Positions 8,853 to 17,292 of a DNA stretch of 64,000 bases are shown here, one piece after another. A program made the translations under genes and the position numbers. The stretch is from Affinundibacterium macrobrachii (GTDB taxonomy: Bacteria > Pseudomonadota > Gammaproteobacteria > Burkholderiales > Burkholderiaceae_D): the NCBI RefSeq assembly GCF_014652415.1, contig NZ_BMYT01000007.1, positions 154,263-218,262 of the forward strand, in the 5' to 3' direction. Under the pieces are notes generated by a model. The model did not search any database and was not told the DNA's origin. It saw nothing but the letters and a program-made list of their open reading frames with translations. Positions within the stretch are counted from its first letter, which is position 1; every line of letters begins with the position of its first letter.

Positions 8853-9506
8853 TTATTGTGCCGACGGTTCTATGATGATCTTAATTTTCACTTCACCCAG
8901 TTCTTCCGTGTATCGTTGTAAATCGATGCGCTTGGGACGGATAGTGCCAGCATCTTCTTGCCAACTGATAAATTGTAACTGCCATCCTTGGCTCTGTATT
9001 TGAAAATAATCTTGCACCGGCACAGCAACAAACTTCCCATTTGCTTGAATATCAAAGCCTTGTAGCCAGCCTTTTAATCCTGTTACGGGAATCGTCCAAC
9101 CCAAATTTTCAGTTAACAACTGCTCAATATCTGGTGCGCTGCGTGGTTCTTGTTTGGCTTGTGTTAGCACGGCACCTTGTGCATTTTGTTGTACGGTAGC
9201 GATGGTTTGACCCAAAGGTGAACTTAGGGTAATAGTGAGTTCCTGCGGCGCTTGCTGCCACTCAAAGCTGGTACTAATTGTTTCGGTTTGTTCGCGTTGC
9301 TGGTATTGAATCGAAATACGTCCAGTAAATTGTACTTGTTCTTGCATAGTTCTCGGCTGGCTATGCTGTGCGTTCGAAAACTTTGGTGATGTACTGCAAG
9401 CGCTTAGTAAGCTGGCAAATAAGCTAGCGCAGCATGCGAGTATAAAAAATCTCGTGTAGGTTGAATATGTGGCGAGGCCAAATAAGTGTGACTCGTTTTT
9501 TAACAT
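8853..9506 (-). CDS. lolB: Outer-membrane lipoprotein LolB
   Basis: 217 aa from the ATG at 9506. The N-terminal hydrophobic segment ends in the lipobox LLSAC, with the lipidated cysteine at residue 37. The mature part has the LolB beta-barrel pattern (VQFTGRISIQYQQ, then TITLSSPLGQTIATVQQN). LolB takes lipoproteins from periplasmic LolA and inserts them in the outer membrane. The n-region before the hydrophobic core is unusually long (about 19 residues). An in-frame TTG at 9578 would lengthen it further and is not favoured. Operon with ispE. Confidence 0.93.
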   Translation of the reverse strand: MLKNESHLFGLATYSTYTRFFILACCASLFASLLSACSTSPKFSNAQHSQPRTMQEQVQFTGRISIQYQQREQTETISTSFEWQQAPQELTITLSSPLGQTIATVQQNAQGAVLTQAKQEPRSAPDIEQLLTENLGWTIPVTGLKGWLQGFDIQANGKFVAVPVQDYFQIQSQGWQLQFISWQEDAGTIRPKRIDLQRYTEELGEVKIKIIIEPSAQ

Positions 9507-9679
9507 GGAAAATAATCGTAATCTAAAAAATGCGCAATAAAACTGGGAAATAAACTGCGAGATAAAACTGAGAAGCAAAGTTGCAAGGGAAACGCGAGTT
9601 TATGCTGCATTAACAATTTCAGCATCAAGGCATTTTCGTAGCAATGAAAAGTATGAAGTAAAGTTCAGTAACATTCGCC

Positions 9680-11509
9680 TTAAGGTAAATTTAATTCGAG
9701 TCTCTCCAGCGTGCTTTTAAGTAGCGCATTGTTGGGATCTTTTTTACGTGCTGCTGCAAATAGTTGTAGCGCTTCTTCTTTCTTACTTTGTACCCATAAA
9801 ATCTCTGCTAGGTGCACCGACACATCGGCATCTTGCCGCATGCCCAATGATAAACGGATGTACTTTTCCGCATCAGTAAATTGTTTTAAACGATATTTGA
9901 CCCAGCCCAAGCTATCCAAAATGTAAGGGTCATTCGGGCTTAATTGATTGGCGGCTTCGATTAAAGCTAAGGCTTCGTCTAATTGTACATTTCTATCGGC
10001 ATAGGAATAGCCAAGTGCGTTATAGGCGAGGGCATTATTTGGTGCAATTTGTATTAACTGCTTCAGCGCCATCTCCATTTCTGGGTAATGCTTCATTGAT
10101 TCTGCCAACATCGCAAAGTCGTACAGCAATTCGGCGCTGCGCGGGAATTCGCTGAGTGCCATTTGTAATAAGACAAATGCCTCTGTACTTTGTCCTGCAT
10201 CACGCATGATTTGCGCTTCTGTTTGAAGCAATAAAACTTGCTCCTTGTCTTGTCTTGCAGTGATCGTTTGTAAAAATTGACGTGCTTGCAGAAACTTCTG
10301 CTCACTCGCCATCAGTAAAGCGCGACGCATTTGAATGGTGAACCATGCTGGGTTTTTGCCATCGTCGGATTCGATCTTACTTAACCAAGTATCGGCGCTT
10401 TGTTTGTCATTGCGTTGTAATGCGATTTGCGCAAGGCCAATGTACGCAGTGCTATTGTCTTCGTCCTTTCCAAACGCGCTTAGGAGTTGTTTGAAATAAG
10501 ACTCAGCGGTATCAAGTTGTCCCATCTCCATTTCGATGGTGGCCAAGGTGTGTAGCGTTTGTGCCTTACTTAATGTCGTTTTATTGGGATCTTTTAAAAA
10601 GCTCAAGAACTCAGCCTTCGCTAAGGCGAACTGTTTGCTATCCATCAGCATGGTGGCGTAGGCTAGGCGTACTTCTTTGGCGTTGGGATAACGTTTGAGA
10701 AAGTCGGCAACTAACTCAAATGCATCTGCTTTATCAGAGGCGTTTGCTAGGGTTAGTATCGCCAGTTCTGAGCTAGGCTCTAGGGCTAAGGCCGCTTTAG
10801 CTTCTTGTTGTGCGCGCTCGATATCGTCAGCGCGATACGCTGCGCGTGAGATTGCAATATGTCGGTCAATGCTATTCGGTTCCGATGCGAGTATTTTTTC
10901 TAAGCTAACTAAGGCAGCTTGTTTGTTGTTGGTTCGATTTAAACTGCGTTGCGCTTGATGGATAAGATTGGGTTTTTCTTCCGCGCTACTTTTCTTCAGT
11001 AGCTCGCCAAAAAAACTTTCCATCGCCAAATAATCATTTTTGATTTCTAACAAGCTTAGATAGTATTGATCCGCTTCTTGTGAGTTTGGTGCCAGCTCAC
11101 GCCAAAGGCGTACTGCCGCCATTGATTCATTGATTTGACGTGCAGACATCGCGATTTCGGCAGCGCGTTTTGCTAATCGCGGATCGCTGGTTTGTTGGGC
11201 TAATCCCATGATGGTGACGAACGGACCTTGCCATTCGCCGCGTTGCAATGCGATATCAGATGCTGTTAATTTGAACAAAACATCTTTTGATAATCCGGAA
11301 TCCGATGGTTTCTGTTCGGCTTGCTTTGACTTTTTCGGAGATTTAACTGGTGTGCTATTTTTATTTTTCTTGCTGATGGGCTTTGAATAAGGAATCTTTT
11401 CTTTACTACTATGGGCTTCGTTGGATTGTGCATTGGCAAGTTGATTTACAGTCAGGATCACACAAAATGAAGAAAGTAGGTGATGAATGCAAGATTTGGT
11501 TATTTTCAT
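9680..11509 (-). CDS. Secreted tetratricopeptide-repeat protein
   Basis: 609 aa. The signal peptide MKITKSCIHHLLSSFCVILT ends near NQLANAQ, then comes a Lys/Ser-rich low-complexity linker. From about residue 75 the protein is nearly all helical TPR or TPR-like repeats; the clearest are the last ones, with NNALAYNALGYSYADR and NDPYILDSLGWVKYRL. TPR arrays are protein-binding scaffolds. Genes of this type sit next to lolB and divergent from mutM in many Burkholderiales, but no biochemical role can be read here. The ATG at 11509 precedes the signal peptide; a TTG 23 codons upstream is disfavoured. Confidence 0.85.
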   Translation of the reverse strand: MKITKSCIHHLLSSFCVILTVNQLANAQSNEAHSSKEKIPYSKPISKKNKNSTPVKSPKKSKQAEQKPSDSGLSKDVLFKLTASDIALQRGEWQGPFVTIMGLAQQTSDPRLAKRAAEIAMSARQINESMAAVRLWRELAPNSQEADQYYLSLLEIKNDYLAMESFFGELLKKSSAEEKPNLIHQAQRSLNRTNNKQAALVSLEKILASEPNSIDRHIAISRAAYRADDIERAQQEAKAALALEPSSELAILTLANASDKADAFELVADFLKRYPNAKEVRLAYATMLMDSKQFALAKAEFLSFLKDPNKTTLSKAQTLHTLATIEMEMGQLDTAESYFKQLLSAFGKDEDNSTAYIGLAQIALQRNDKQSADTWLSKIESDDGKNPAWFTIQMRRALLMASEQKFLQARQFLQTITARQDKEQVLLLQTEAQIMRDAGQSTEAFVLLQMALSEFPRSAELLYDFAMLAESMKHYPEMEMALKQLIQIAPNNALAYNALGYSYADRNVQLDEALALIEAANQLSPNDPYILDSLGWVKYRLKQFTDAEKYIRLSLGMRQDADVSVHLAEILWVQSKKEEALQLFAAARKKDPNNALLKSTLERLELNLP

Positions 11510-11660
11510 TCGAGTCTGGATAAATGAGAGAATTGCTGAAGCTAGGTACAATAGCCCGTTGAGTGAAGCTTGATGCAAATGATTTTACGCTGAAATGTAA
11601 CGCGATTTGTGTCAACTTGTATATGCCCTGTAACGCTAAGTTTGCCGATGAGAGAGTTTT

Positions 11661-12482
11661 ATGCCGGAATTACCAGAGGTTGAAGTCACGCGATTAGGCG
11701 TGAATCCCCATGTCGAAGGAAAGACGGTAACAGAATTAATATTGCGACGCGATGGTTTGCGTTGGCCTTTTCCTGCCAATTTGCGAGAATTGATTTTGCA
11801 TCAAACCATCTTATCCACAGGCAGGCGCGGTAAGTATCTCCTTTTACATTTTCATCACGGTAGTCTGCTCATCCATCTTGGGATGTCAGGCAATCTGCGC
11901 ATTATGCCCTCCACAACGCCGCCGCAAAAACACGATCATGTTGATATTTTGTTGGGCGAACAAATGATGCGGCTAACCGATCCGCGTCGTTTTGGTGCCG
12001 TTCTTTGGCATGATCATGCAGATGGCGCGTTAGAAGAACATCTTTTGTTGCGTCATCTAGGAGTTGAACCATTAAGCGATCAATTTAGTCCCGAATTGCT
12101 GTTTAAGCAGACACGGCAGCGCAATGCAGCCATTAAACAAGTATTGCTGGCGGGTGATGTGGTGGTTGGTGTTGGTAATATTTATGCATCAGAAAGCTTG
12201 TTTCGAGCGGGCATTAATCCTAAAACCGCAGCGAATCGTATTAGCTTAAAGCGTTATCAAGCTTTGGCGATTGCGATTCGGGAAATTCTGGCACAAGCGA
12301 TTAGTCGTGGTGGTAGCAGCCTAAAAGATTTTGTTGGTGCAGACGGAAAAACCGGGTATTTTCAACAGTCTTATTTTGTTTATGATCGTGCGGGTGAGCC
12401 TTGTCGTGTTTGTCAAGGGACAATTAGACACATTACACAAGGTCAACGTAGCAGCTTTTATTGTGTAAATTGTCAAAAATGA
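11661..12482 (+). CDS. mutM: Formamidopyrimidine-DNA glycosylase (8-oxoG repair)
   Basis: 273 aa. The N-terminus PELPEVEV supplies the catalytic proline and glutamate that follow the removed Met. GRRGKYLLLH carries the conserved beta-lysine, and VVGVGNIYASESLF is the H2TH helix signature. The C-terminal zinc finger is complete: C248, C251, C268 and C271. The enzyme excises 8-oxoguanine and formamidopyrimidines and nicks the abasic site. It is divergent from the TPR gene. Its functional partner mutY lies 3.4 kb downstream on the same strand, separated by two unrelated genes. Confidence 0.97.
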   Translation: MPELPEVEVTRLGVNPHVEGKTVTELILRRDGLRWPFPANLRELILHQTILSTGRRGKYLLLHFHHGSLLIHLGMSGNLRIMPSTTPPQKHDHVDILLGEQMMRLTDPRRFGAVLWHDHADGALEEHLLLRHLGVEPLSDQFSPELLFKQTRQRNAAIKQVLLAGDVVVGVGNIYASESLFRAGINPKTAANRISLKRYQALAIAIREILAQAISRGGSSLKDFVGADGKTGYFQQSYFVYDRAGEPCRVCQGTIRHITQGQRSSFYCVNCQK

Positions 12483-12565
12483 GCCAGAATGTCGTATTGT
12501 TGGGTTTCTTAAAGAAAACAAAGTCGCAACTCGACCTGCGGTAAAAGAATAAATTTGAGGATGCT

Positions 12566-14491
12566 ATGAGTAATTTGGTTCAGAATTTTGAAGAATACAG
12601 TGGCTGGCGCACAGGCGTTGCCCAAGCGATTGAGCAATATCGTGCTTGGATCGCTGATTCTGATTTTGCTGACAATATTCTTGACCAGCGGATTTTGCGT
12701 TTAAAAGAACGTCTAGTCGATGATAAATTAACCATCGCTTTCGTCGCCGAATTTTCTCGTGGTAAATCAGAGCTAATTAATGCGATTTTCTTTGCCGAAT
12801 ATGGCCAACGCATTTTGCCGTCTTCAGCCGGTCGTACCACCATGTGTCCGACAGAATTGCTATATGACGAGAGTATGCCGCCTTGTATTCGTCTATTGCC
12901 GATCGAAACTCGTAGCGAAACTTTAAGTACGACAGAATACAAAGGTCATCAACACGTGTGGACTGTGTTGCCGCTCGATACCAAATCGGGTGATGGCATG
13001 TTAGAAGCATTTAAACAAGTTAGTCTAACTAAAAAAGTCAGTAAAGAAGTCGCTAAATCATATGGTTTGTATGACGAAAATGATCCCGATGCTGCTTTAG
13101 AAGTGGACGAAAATGGTTTAGTCGAAATTTCGCAATGGCGTCATGCGATTGTGAATTTCCCACATCCTTTGTTGAAGCAAGGTTTGATCATTGTCGATAC
13201 CCCAGGCTTAAACGCCATTGGTACAGAGCCTGAATTGACCTTGAACTTGATTCCGAATGCACATGCAGTTCTGTTTATTTTGGCGGCAGATACTGGTGTG
13301 ACCAAGAGCGATATTGAAGTGTGGCGCGATCATATCGGTAGTGGCGCAGGTCGGATGGTGGTCTTGAATAAAATCGATAGCATGTGGGACGAATTACGCA
13401 CCCCAGAAGAAATCGAAGCGCAGATTCAACATCAGATTGCATCCGTCTCCCATACTTTGAGTTTGGAAGAGAAACAAGTGTTTCCTATCTCTGCACAAAA
13501 AGGTTTGGTCGCAAAAATCAATAAAGATGCGCCATTATTAGCAAAGAGTCGATTGCCAAAACTGGAATATGCGCTATCAAAAGAGTTGATTCCGTCTAAG
13601 AAAAACATCATTCGTGCGCAATTAGCGAGCGATATACAAGAAATTACGGATGGCCAATACGCGGTAATTAATGCACGTGGTCGTGGTGTTAGTGAACAAT
13701 TGCACGAACTCAAAAGTTTGCGTGGCAAGAATCAAAATGTGATTGAACACATGATGAAACGCGTGACTTTAGAAAAGCAAGAATTCGACGCTAGTTTGAT
13801 GAAGATGCAAGGAACGCGCGCCGTCTTTACACGACTATCGACCGAAGTGTACACAAGCTTGGGTATGGAGATTCTGAAAGAAGAAATTAAAACCGCAAGA
13901 GAAGATATGGAATCGAGTAAGTTTTCTCTGGGTTTAAAAGAGGCGATTAAAAATTTCTTCACGCAGATTAAGTTAAATCTGGAAGCATCGAATCGCAAGA
14001 CCGATGAAATTTCAGAAATGATGGCGATTATGTATCGTAAGTTTTCAACAGAACATGGTTTGGCGCTCACTGCACCTATGCCATTTTCATTGGACAAATA
14101 TGTGCAAGAAATTAATGCGATTGAGTCCGTGTTTCAACGGCAATTTAGCACCATTACCTTAATGACGACTTCGCAAAAAGTATTGATGCAAAAGTTTTTC
14201 GATTCTATCTCTGCACGCGTGAAACAAAGTTTTTCACAAGCAAATCGTGATGTTGAAGCTTGGCAAAAAGTGGTAATGGCACCAATCGAAGCGCAAATCC
14301 GTGAGCATAAAAATCAATTGAAAAACCGTATGCAATCGATACAACGTATTCATGTCGCGACCGATAGTTTGGAAGAAAAAATTACCAGTTTTGAAGCGAT
14401 GATGAGCGAAGTCGAAACACAGAAAAAAACGCTGGAGACTTTACGCAGCAATATTCAAAAAGCCTTGTCGTCGGAATTAAGTGCGGTGTAA
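12566..14491 (+). CDS. Dynamin-like large GTPase
   Basis: 641 aa. The GTPase domain carries all core motifs: G1 AEFSRGKSELINAIFF at residues 61-76, G2 threonines near residue 91, G3 DTPG at 211-214 and G4 NKID at 268-271. Beyond about residue 340 the protein is almost entirely helical with long coiled-coil stretches and no obvious transmembrane hairpin, as in bacterial dynamin-like proteins that remodel or stabilise membranes. It is a single gene with no dynamin partner beside it; many bacterial dynamins occur in pairs. It sits 83 bp after mutM and is followed by a terminator hairpin. The cellular role is unknown. Confidence 0.85.
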   Translation: MSNLVQNFEEYSGWRTGVAQAIEQYRAWIADSDFADNILDQRILRLKERLVDDKLTIAFVAEFSRGKSELINAIFFAEYGQRILPSSAGRTTMCPTELLYDESMPPCIRLLPIETRSETLSTTEYKGHQHVWTVLPLDTKSGDGMLEAFKQVSLTKKVSKEVAKSYGLYDENDPDAALEVDENGLVEISQWRHAIVNFPHPLLKQGLIIVDTPGLNAIGTEPELTLNLIPNAHAVLFILAADTGVTKSDIEVWRDHIGSGAGRMVVLNKIDSMWDELRTPEEIEAQIQHQIASVSHTLSLEEKQVFPISAQKGLVAKINKDAPLLAKSRLPKLEYALSKELIPSKKNIIRAQLASDIQEITDGQYAVINARGRGVSEQLHELKSLRGKNQNVIEHMMKRVTLEKQEFDASLMKMQGTRAVFTRLSTEVYTSLGMEILKEEIKTAREDMESSKFSLGLKEAIKNFFTQIKLNLEASNRKTDEISEMMAIMYRKFSTEHGLALTAPMPFSLDKYVQEINAIESVFQRQFSTITLMTTSQKVLMQKFFDSISARVKQSFSQANRDVEAWQKVVMAPIEAQIREHKNQLKNRMQSIQRIHVATDSLEEKITSFEAMMSEVETQKKTLETLRSNIQKALSSELSAV

Positions 14492-14567
14492 TCGAAAGTA
14501 TTTGAGATATCAATCGCTAGAAGTAAAATCGTCGCACTCGCATGCCTTATGAAATGATAGCAATCTA

Positions 14568-14599
14568 AAACGCTGATAATGTTTTTATCAGCGTTTTTC
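14568..14599 (+). terminator. Intrinsic terminator of the dynamin-like gene
   Basis: AAACGCTGATA and TATCAGCGTTT form an 11-bp stem with a five-base loop, followed by T residues. It ends only about 18 bp before the next start codon, so the next gene either shares readthrough or has a promoter overlapping this hairpin. Confidence 0.85.
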
Positions 14600-14616
14600 T
14601 ATTGAGGAGAACAAAA

Positions 14617-15717
14617 ATGAAAAGTCATCAAACTGTTGAACATCACCGCGTTATGATTCGGCAAAGTATCTGCTTGCTGCTTAGCAGCTTGTTTTTCTCA
14701 AGCGCAGTTTTCGCGCAAGATGCATGGAAAAAAGTGGATTCTGGCGTCACGGTAGAGCTACGGGGTTTGTCCGTGGTGAATCGCCATGTCGCTTGGGCCA
14801 GTGGTGCGAAAGGCACCGTGATTCGTACCGTTGATGGCGAAAATTGGCAAAACGTCTCGATCAGTTTGTCACTGCCCGAGACAAGTCAGTTAGATTTTCG
14901 TGATATTCAAGGCATCGATAAATTCACCGCAATCGCGATGAGTGCTGGTCCGGGCAAGGCCTCAACGATTTACAAAACGACTGACGGTGGTGCCCATTGG
15001 GAACAGATGATAGTGAACGGCGAAGCCACAGGTTTTTGGGACGCAATAGATTTTTGGGATGCCAATCACGGTGTCATTTTTGGTGATCCGATTGCAGGTC
15101 AGTTCCAAGTATTAATTACAAATGATGGTGGCAAGACTTGGAAAAATGCGGCGAAAGATTTGACGCAATTAGCCGCTTTATCAAATGAAGGCGCGTTTGC
15201 TGCGAGTGGTACTTGTGTTTCAATTGCCGGTAAAAATGATGTTTGGTTCGCGACTGGTGGTGCGGAAAAAACGCGTGTATTCCACTCTGCCGATCGTGGT
15301 CAGACTTGGACCTTCGCGGAGACCGCGGTAGCTGCAGGTGCACCACCGAAAGGCTTATTTTCGGTGGCATTTAATCAGCATGGATTGGGGTTTGCGGTTG
15401 GTGGCGATTACCAAAAAGCGAAAGGTGAAGGTTTGAACGCGGTGATTAGTCGCGATAAAGCGAAAACTTGGAACGCCGCTCCTGCTTTGCCATCGGGCTT
15501 CTTGTCGGTTGTTGTTGCCGTACCAGCACAAGCGAAAACTTTCGTGGTTGGTGGCCTCGCTGGATCGGGCGTCACGCGTAATGCCGGGCAGTCATGGGAA
15601 GTCTTGAGTGATACGCCATTGAATGCGCTTGGCTTTGCCGATCCCTTGCATGGTTGGGCAGTCGGCCCCAATGGTTTGGTGATGAAATACGCGGGGAAAC
15701 GCTTAGTTGACGAGTAA
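14617..15717 (+). CDS. Secreted YCF48/BNR-repeat beta-propeller protein
   Basis: 366 aa. An N-terminal signal peptide has a long n-region, hydrophobic core SICLLLSSLFFSSAVFA and cleavage near FAQ. The rest is a seven-bladed propeller made of YCF48-type repeats: several blades show a GxT(W/V) turn with DGGxxW, for example KTTDGGAHWEQM and ITNDGGKTWKNA, and the last reads DPLHGWAVGPNGLV. YCF48/Hcf136 is a photosystem II assembly factor, but bacterial homologues in non-phototrophs are annotated by fold only, so no function is assigned. The ATG at 14617 has GAGGAG upstream. Confidence 0.75.
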   Translation: MKSHQTVEHHRVMIRQSICLLLSSLFFSSAVFAQDAWKKVDSGVTVELRGLSVVNRHVAWASGAKGTVIRTVDGENWQNVSISLSLPETSQLDFRDIQGIDKFTAIAMSAGPGKASTIYKTTDGGAHWEQMIVNGEATGFWDAIDFWDANHGVIFGDPIAGQFQVLITNDGGKTWKNAAKDLTQLAALSNEGAFAASGTCVSIAGKNDVWFATGGAEKTRVFHSADRGQTWTFAETAVAAGAPPKGLFSVAFNQHGLGFAVGGDYQKAKGEGLNAVISRDKAKTWNAAPALPSGFLSVVVAVPAQAKTFVVGGLAGSGVTRNAGQSWEVLSDTPLNALGFADPLHGWAVGPNGLVMKYAGKRLVDE

Positions 15718-15874
15718 TTTTGCTGGCTAAGTTTAGACGCTCTAGCGCATTGGCGCTTGATGCTGAATTCGATTCGTATCATTTGTACGATTTGTCATGC
15801 GAGTTGGCGTTTGCGCTGACGATTTGATCGTCCACGTTCGGATCGGCTATTTTCCATGTTTTATCTTTATCTCC

Positions 15875-17080
15875 ATGAATAAACCAGTCAGCGCAGGGCA
15901 ATCAAATAAGCATCCGCAAACGAAACAAATGCGACGTAAGCCGAATGAAGATTCACATTATGCTGATCCTGAATTTTCTGCGGAACTAATTGCTTGGCAA
16001 AAGCAGCATGGTCGTCATCGCTTGCCTTGGCAAAATACCGGCGATGCTTATCGGGTATGGTTATCTGAAATTATGCTGCAACAAACGCAAGTGACGGCGG
16101 TGATTCCTTACTATTTACGGTTTTTAGAAAAATTTCCAAGCGTACAGGATTTAGCTGCCGCGCCTGTGGAAGAAGTGATGGCCTTGTGGGCTGGATTGGG
16201 TTACTACACACGTGCTCGGAATTTGCATCAATGTGCCAAGCAAGTTGTCGCCCAATACCAAGGTGTCTTTCCAAGTGATCCGTCTCTATTGAATGCCTTG
16301 CCAGGAATTGGACGATCGACTGCTGCTGCGGTCGCTGCATTTTCTTATGGCACCGTCGCGGCAATTCTGGATGGCAATGTGAAGCGCGTATTTGCGCGTG
16401 TATTTGGGATTGATGCTTATCCAGGCATTAAGTCAGTGGAAGAAGATTTATGGTTGCGTGCGGAAGCTTTGCTACCGCAAACAGAGATTGCTGCATATAC
16501 CCAAGGTTTGATGGATTTGGGTGCGACACTATGCACGCGAAGTAAGCCCGATTGTGCGCGCTGTCCATTTCAACATCGTTGCGTGGCTTTTGCCGAAGGC
16601 CGCACTGCTGAGTTACCAGTGCGCAAGCCCAAGAGCAAGCAGAAAGAAAAGCAGACCATCATGTTGTTGCTAGAACATGATGGTGCGGTTTTGCTAGAGC
16701 AGCGTTCGATGACTGGAATTTGGGGCGGCTTACTGTCTTTGCCTGAACTTGATGGGATGACAGAGCTAGAGGTGATGTCTAGTGATAAATCTGATTCAAT
16801 CACAATTTTCGAACAGATTTCAGCGACCGATCAAACCTGTGCGACAGACATTGTGAATCGTTTCGGTGATATTCAATCAGCCCATAGGCTGGCACCATTT
16901 ACACATACTTTTACGCATTTCAAATTGCATATTCATGTAATTCATTTCATAATTTCGCGCAGGTTTGAATTTGTTGGTGAGGATAACTTACGTTGGACGG
17001 ATCTTGAGCAAGTTGAGCAACTTGCGCTGCCTGCTCCAGTAAAAATACTCTTGCAAAATTTGAGTTCGCGATTGATTTAG
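15875..17080 (+). CDS. mutY: A/G-specific adenine glycosylase MutY
   Basis: 401 aa. It removes adenine mispaired with 8-oxoG. The helix-hairpin-helix LPGIGRSTAAAV is followed by the catalytic aspartate region ILDGNVKRV, and the catalytic glutamate lies in SEIMLQQTQV. The 4Fe-4S ligands C220, C227, C230 and C236 have the usual C-x6-C-x2-C-x5-C spacing. A C-terminal NUDIX-like 8-oxoG recognition domain follows, with FTHTFTHFKLHI. The start at 15875 is a compromise: no strong Shine-Dalgarno is visible, and the about 30 residues before the conserved domain are basic and variable. Confidence 0.95.
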   Translation: MNKPVSAGQSNKHPQTKQMRRKPNEDSHYADPEFSAELIAWQKQHGRHRLPWQNTGDAYRVWLSEIMLQQTQVTAVIPYYLRFLEKFPSVQDLAAAPVEEVMALWAGLGYYTRARNLHQCAKQVVAQYQGVFPSDPSLLNALPGIGRSTAAAVAAFSYGTVAAILDGNVKRVFARVFGIDAYPGIKSVEEDLWLRAEALLPQTEIAAYTQGLMDLGATLCTRSKPDCARCPFQHRCVAFAEGRTAELPVRKPKSKQKEKQTIMLLLEHDGAVLLEQRSMTGIWGGLLSLPELDGMTELEVMSSDKSDSITIFEQISATDQTCATDIVNRFGDIQSAHRLAPFTHTFTHFKLHIHVIHFIISRRFEFVGEDNLRWTDLEQVEQLALPAPVKILLQNLSSRLI

Positions 17081-17292
17081 GTCTTCCGATCATGATGAAA
17101 TTTCATCCGCGATGATTCGTGTTTCGTCGCGGCGCATCGGTTTTTCATCACATCGCGGTTTACATCTTTTTTGATGCAAGCCACACTCACTTCATCATCA
17201 GTTTTCACAGTCAGTTGTTGTTGCCATGATGTCGCCGATCTTGTGTCGGTGGAGATTGTGGGTGTACATAAATCTAATGAAAGGAGTTCATT

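Noticed and set aside
12566..14491. Dynamin-like gene as part of an antiviral defence island
   Set aside because: No other defence-type gene is nearby; the neighbours are DNA repair and a secreted propeller, so the claim would be speculation.
14617..15717. Photosystem II assembly factor as the function of the YCF48-like protein
   Set aside because: No photosynthesis gene is present, and the similarity is to the propeller fold only.
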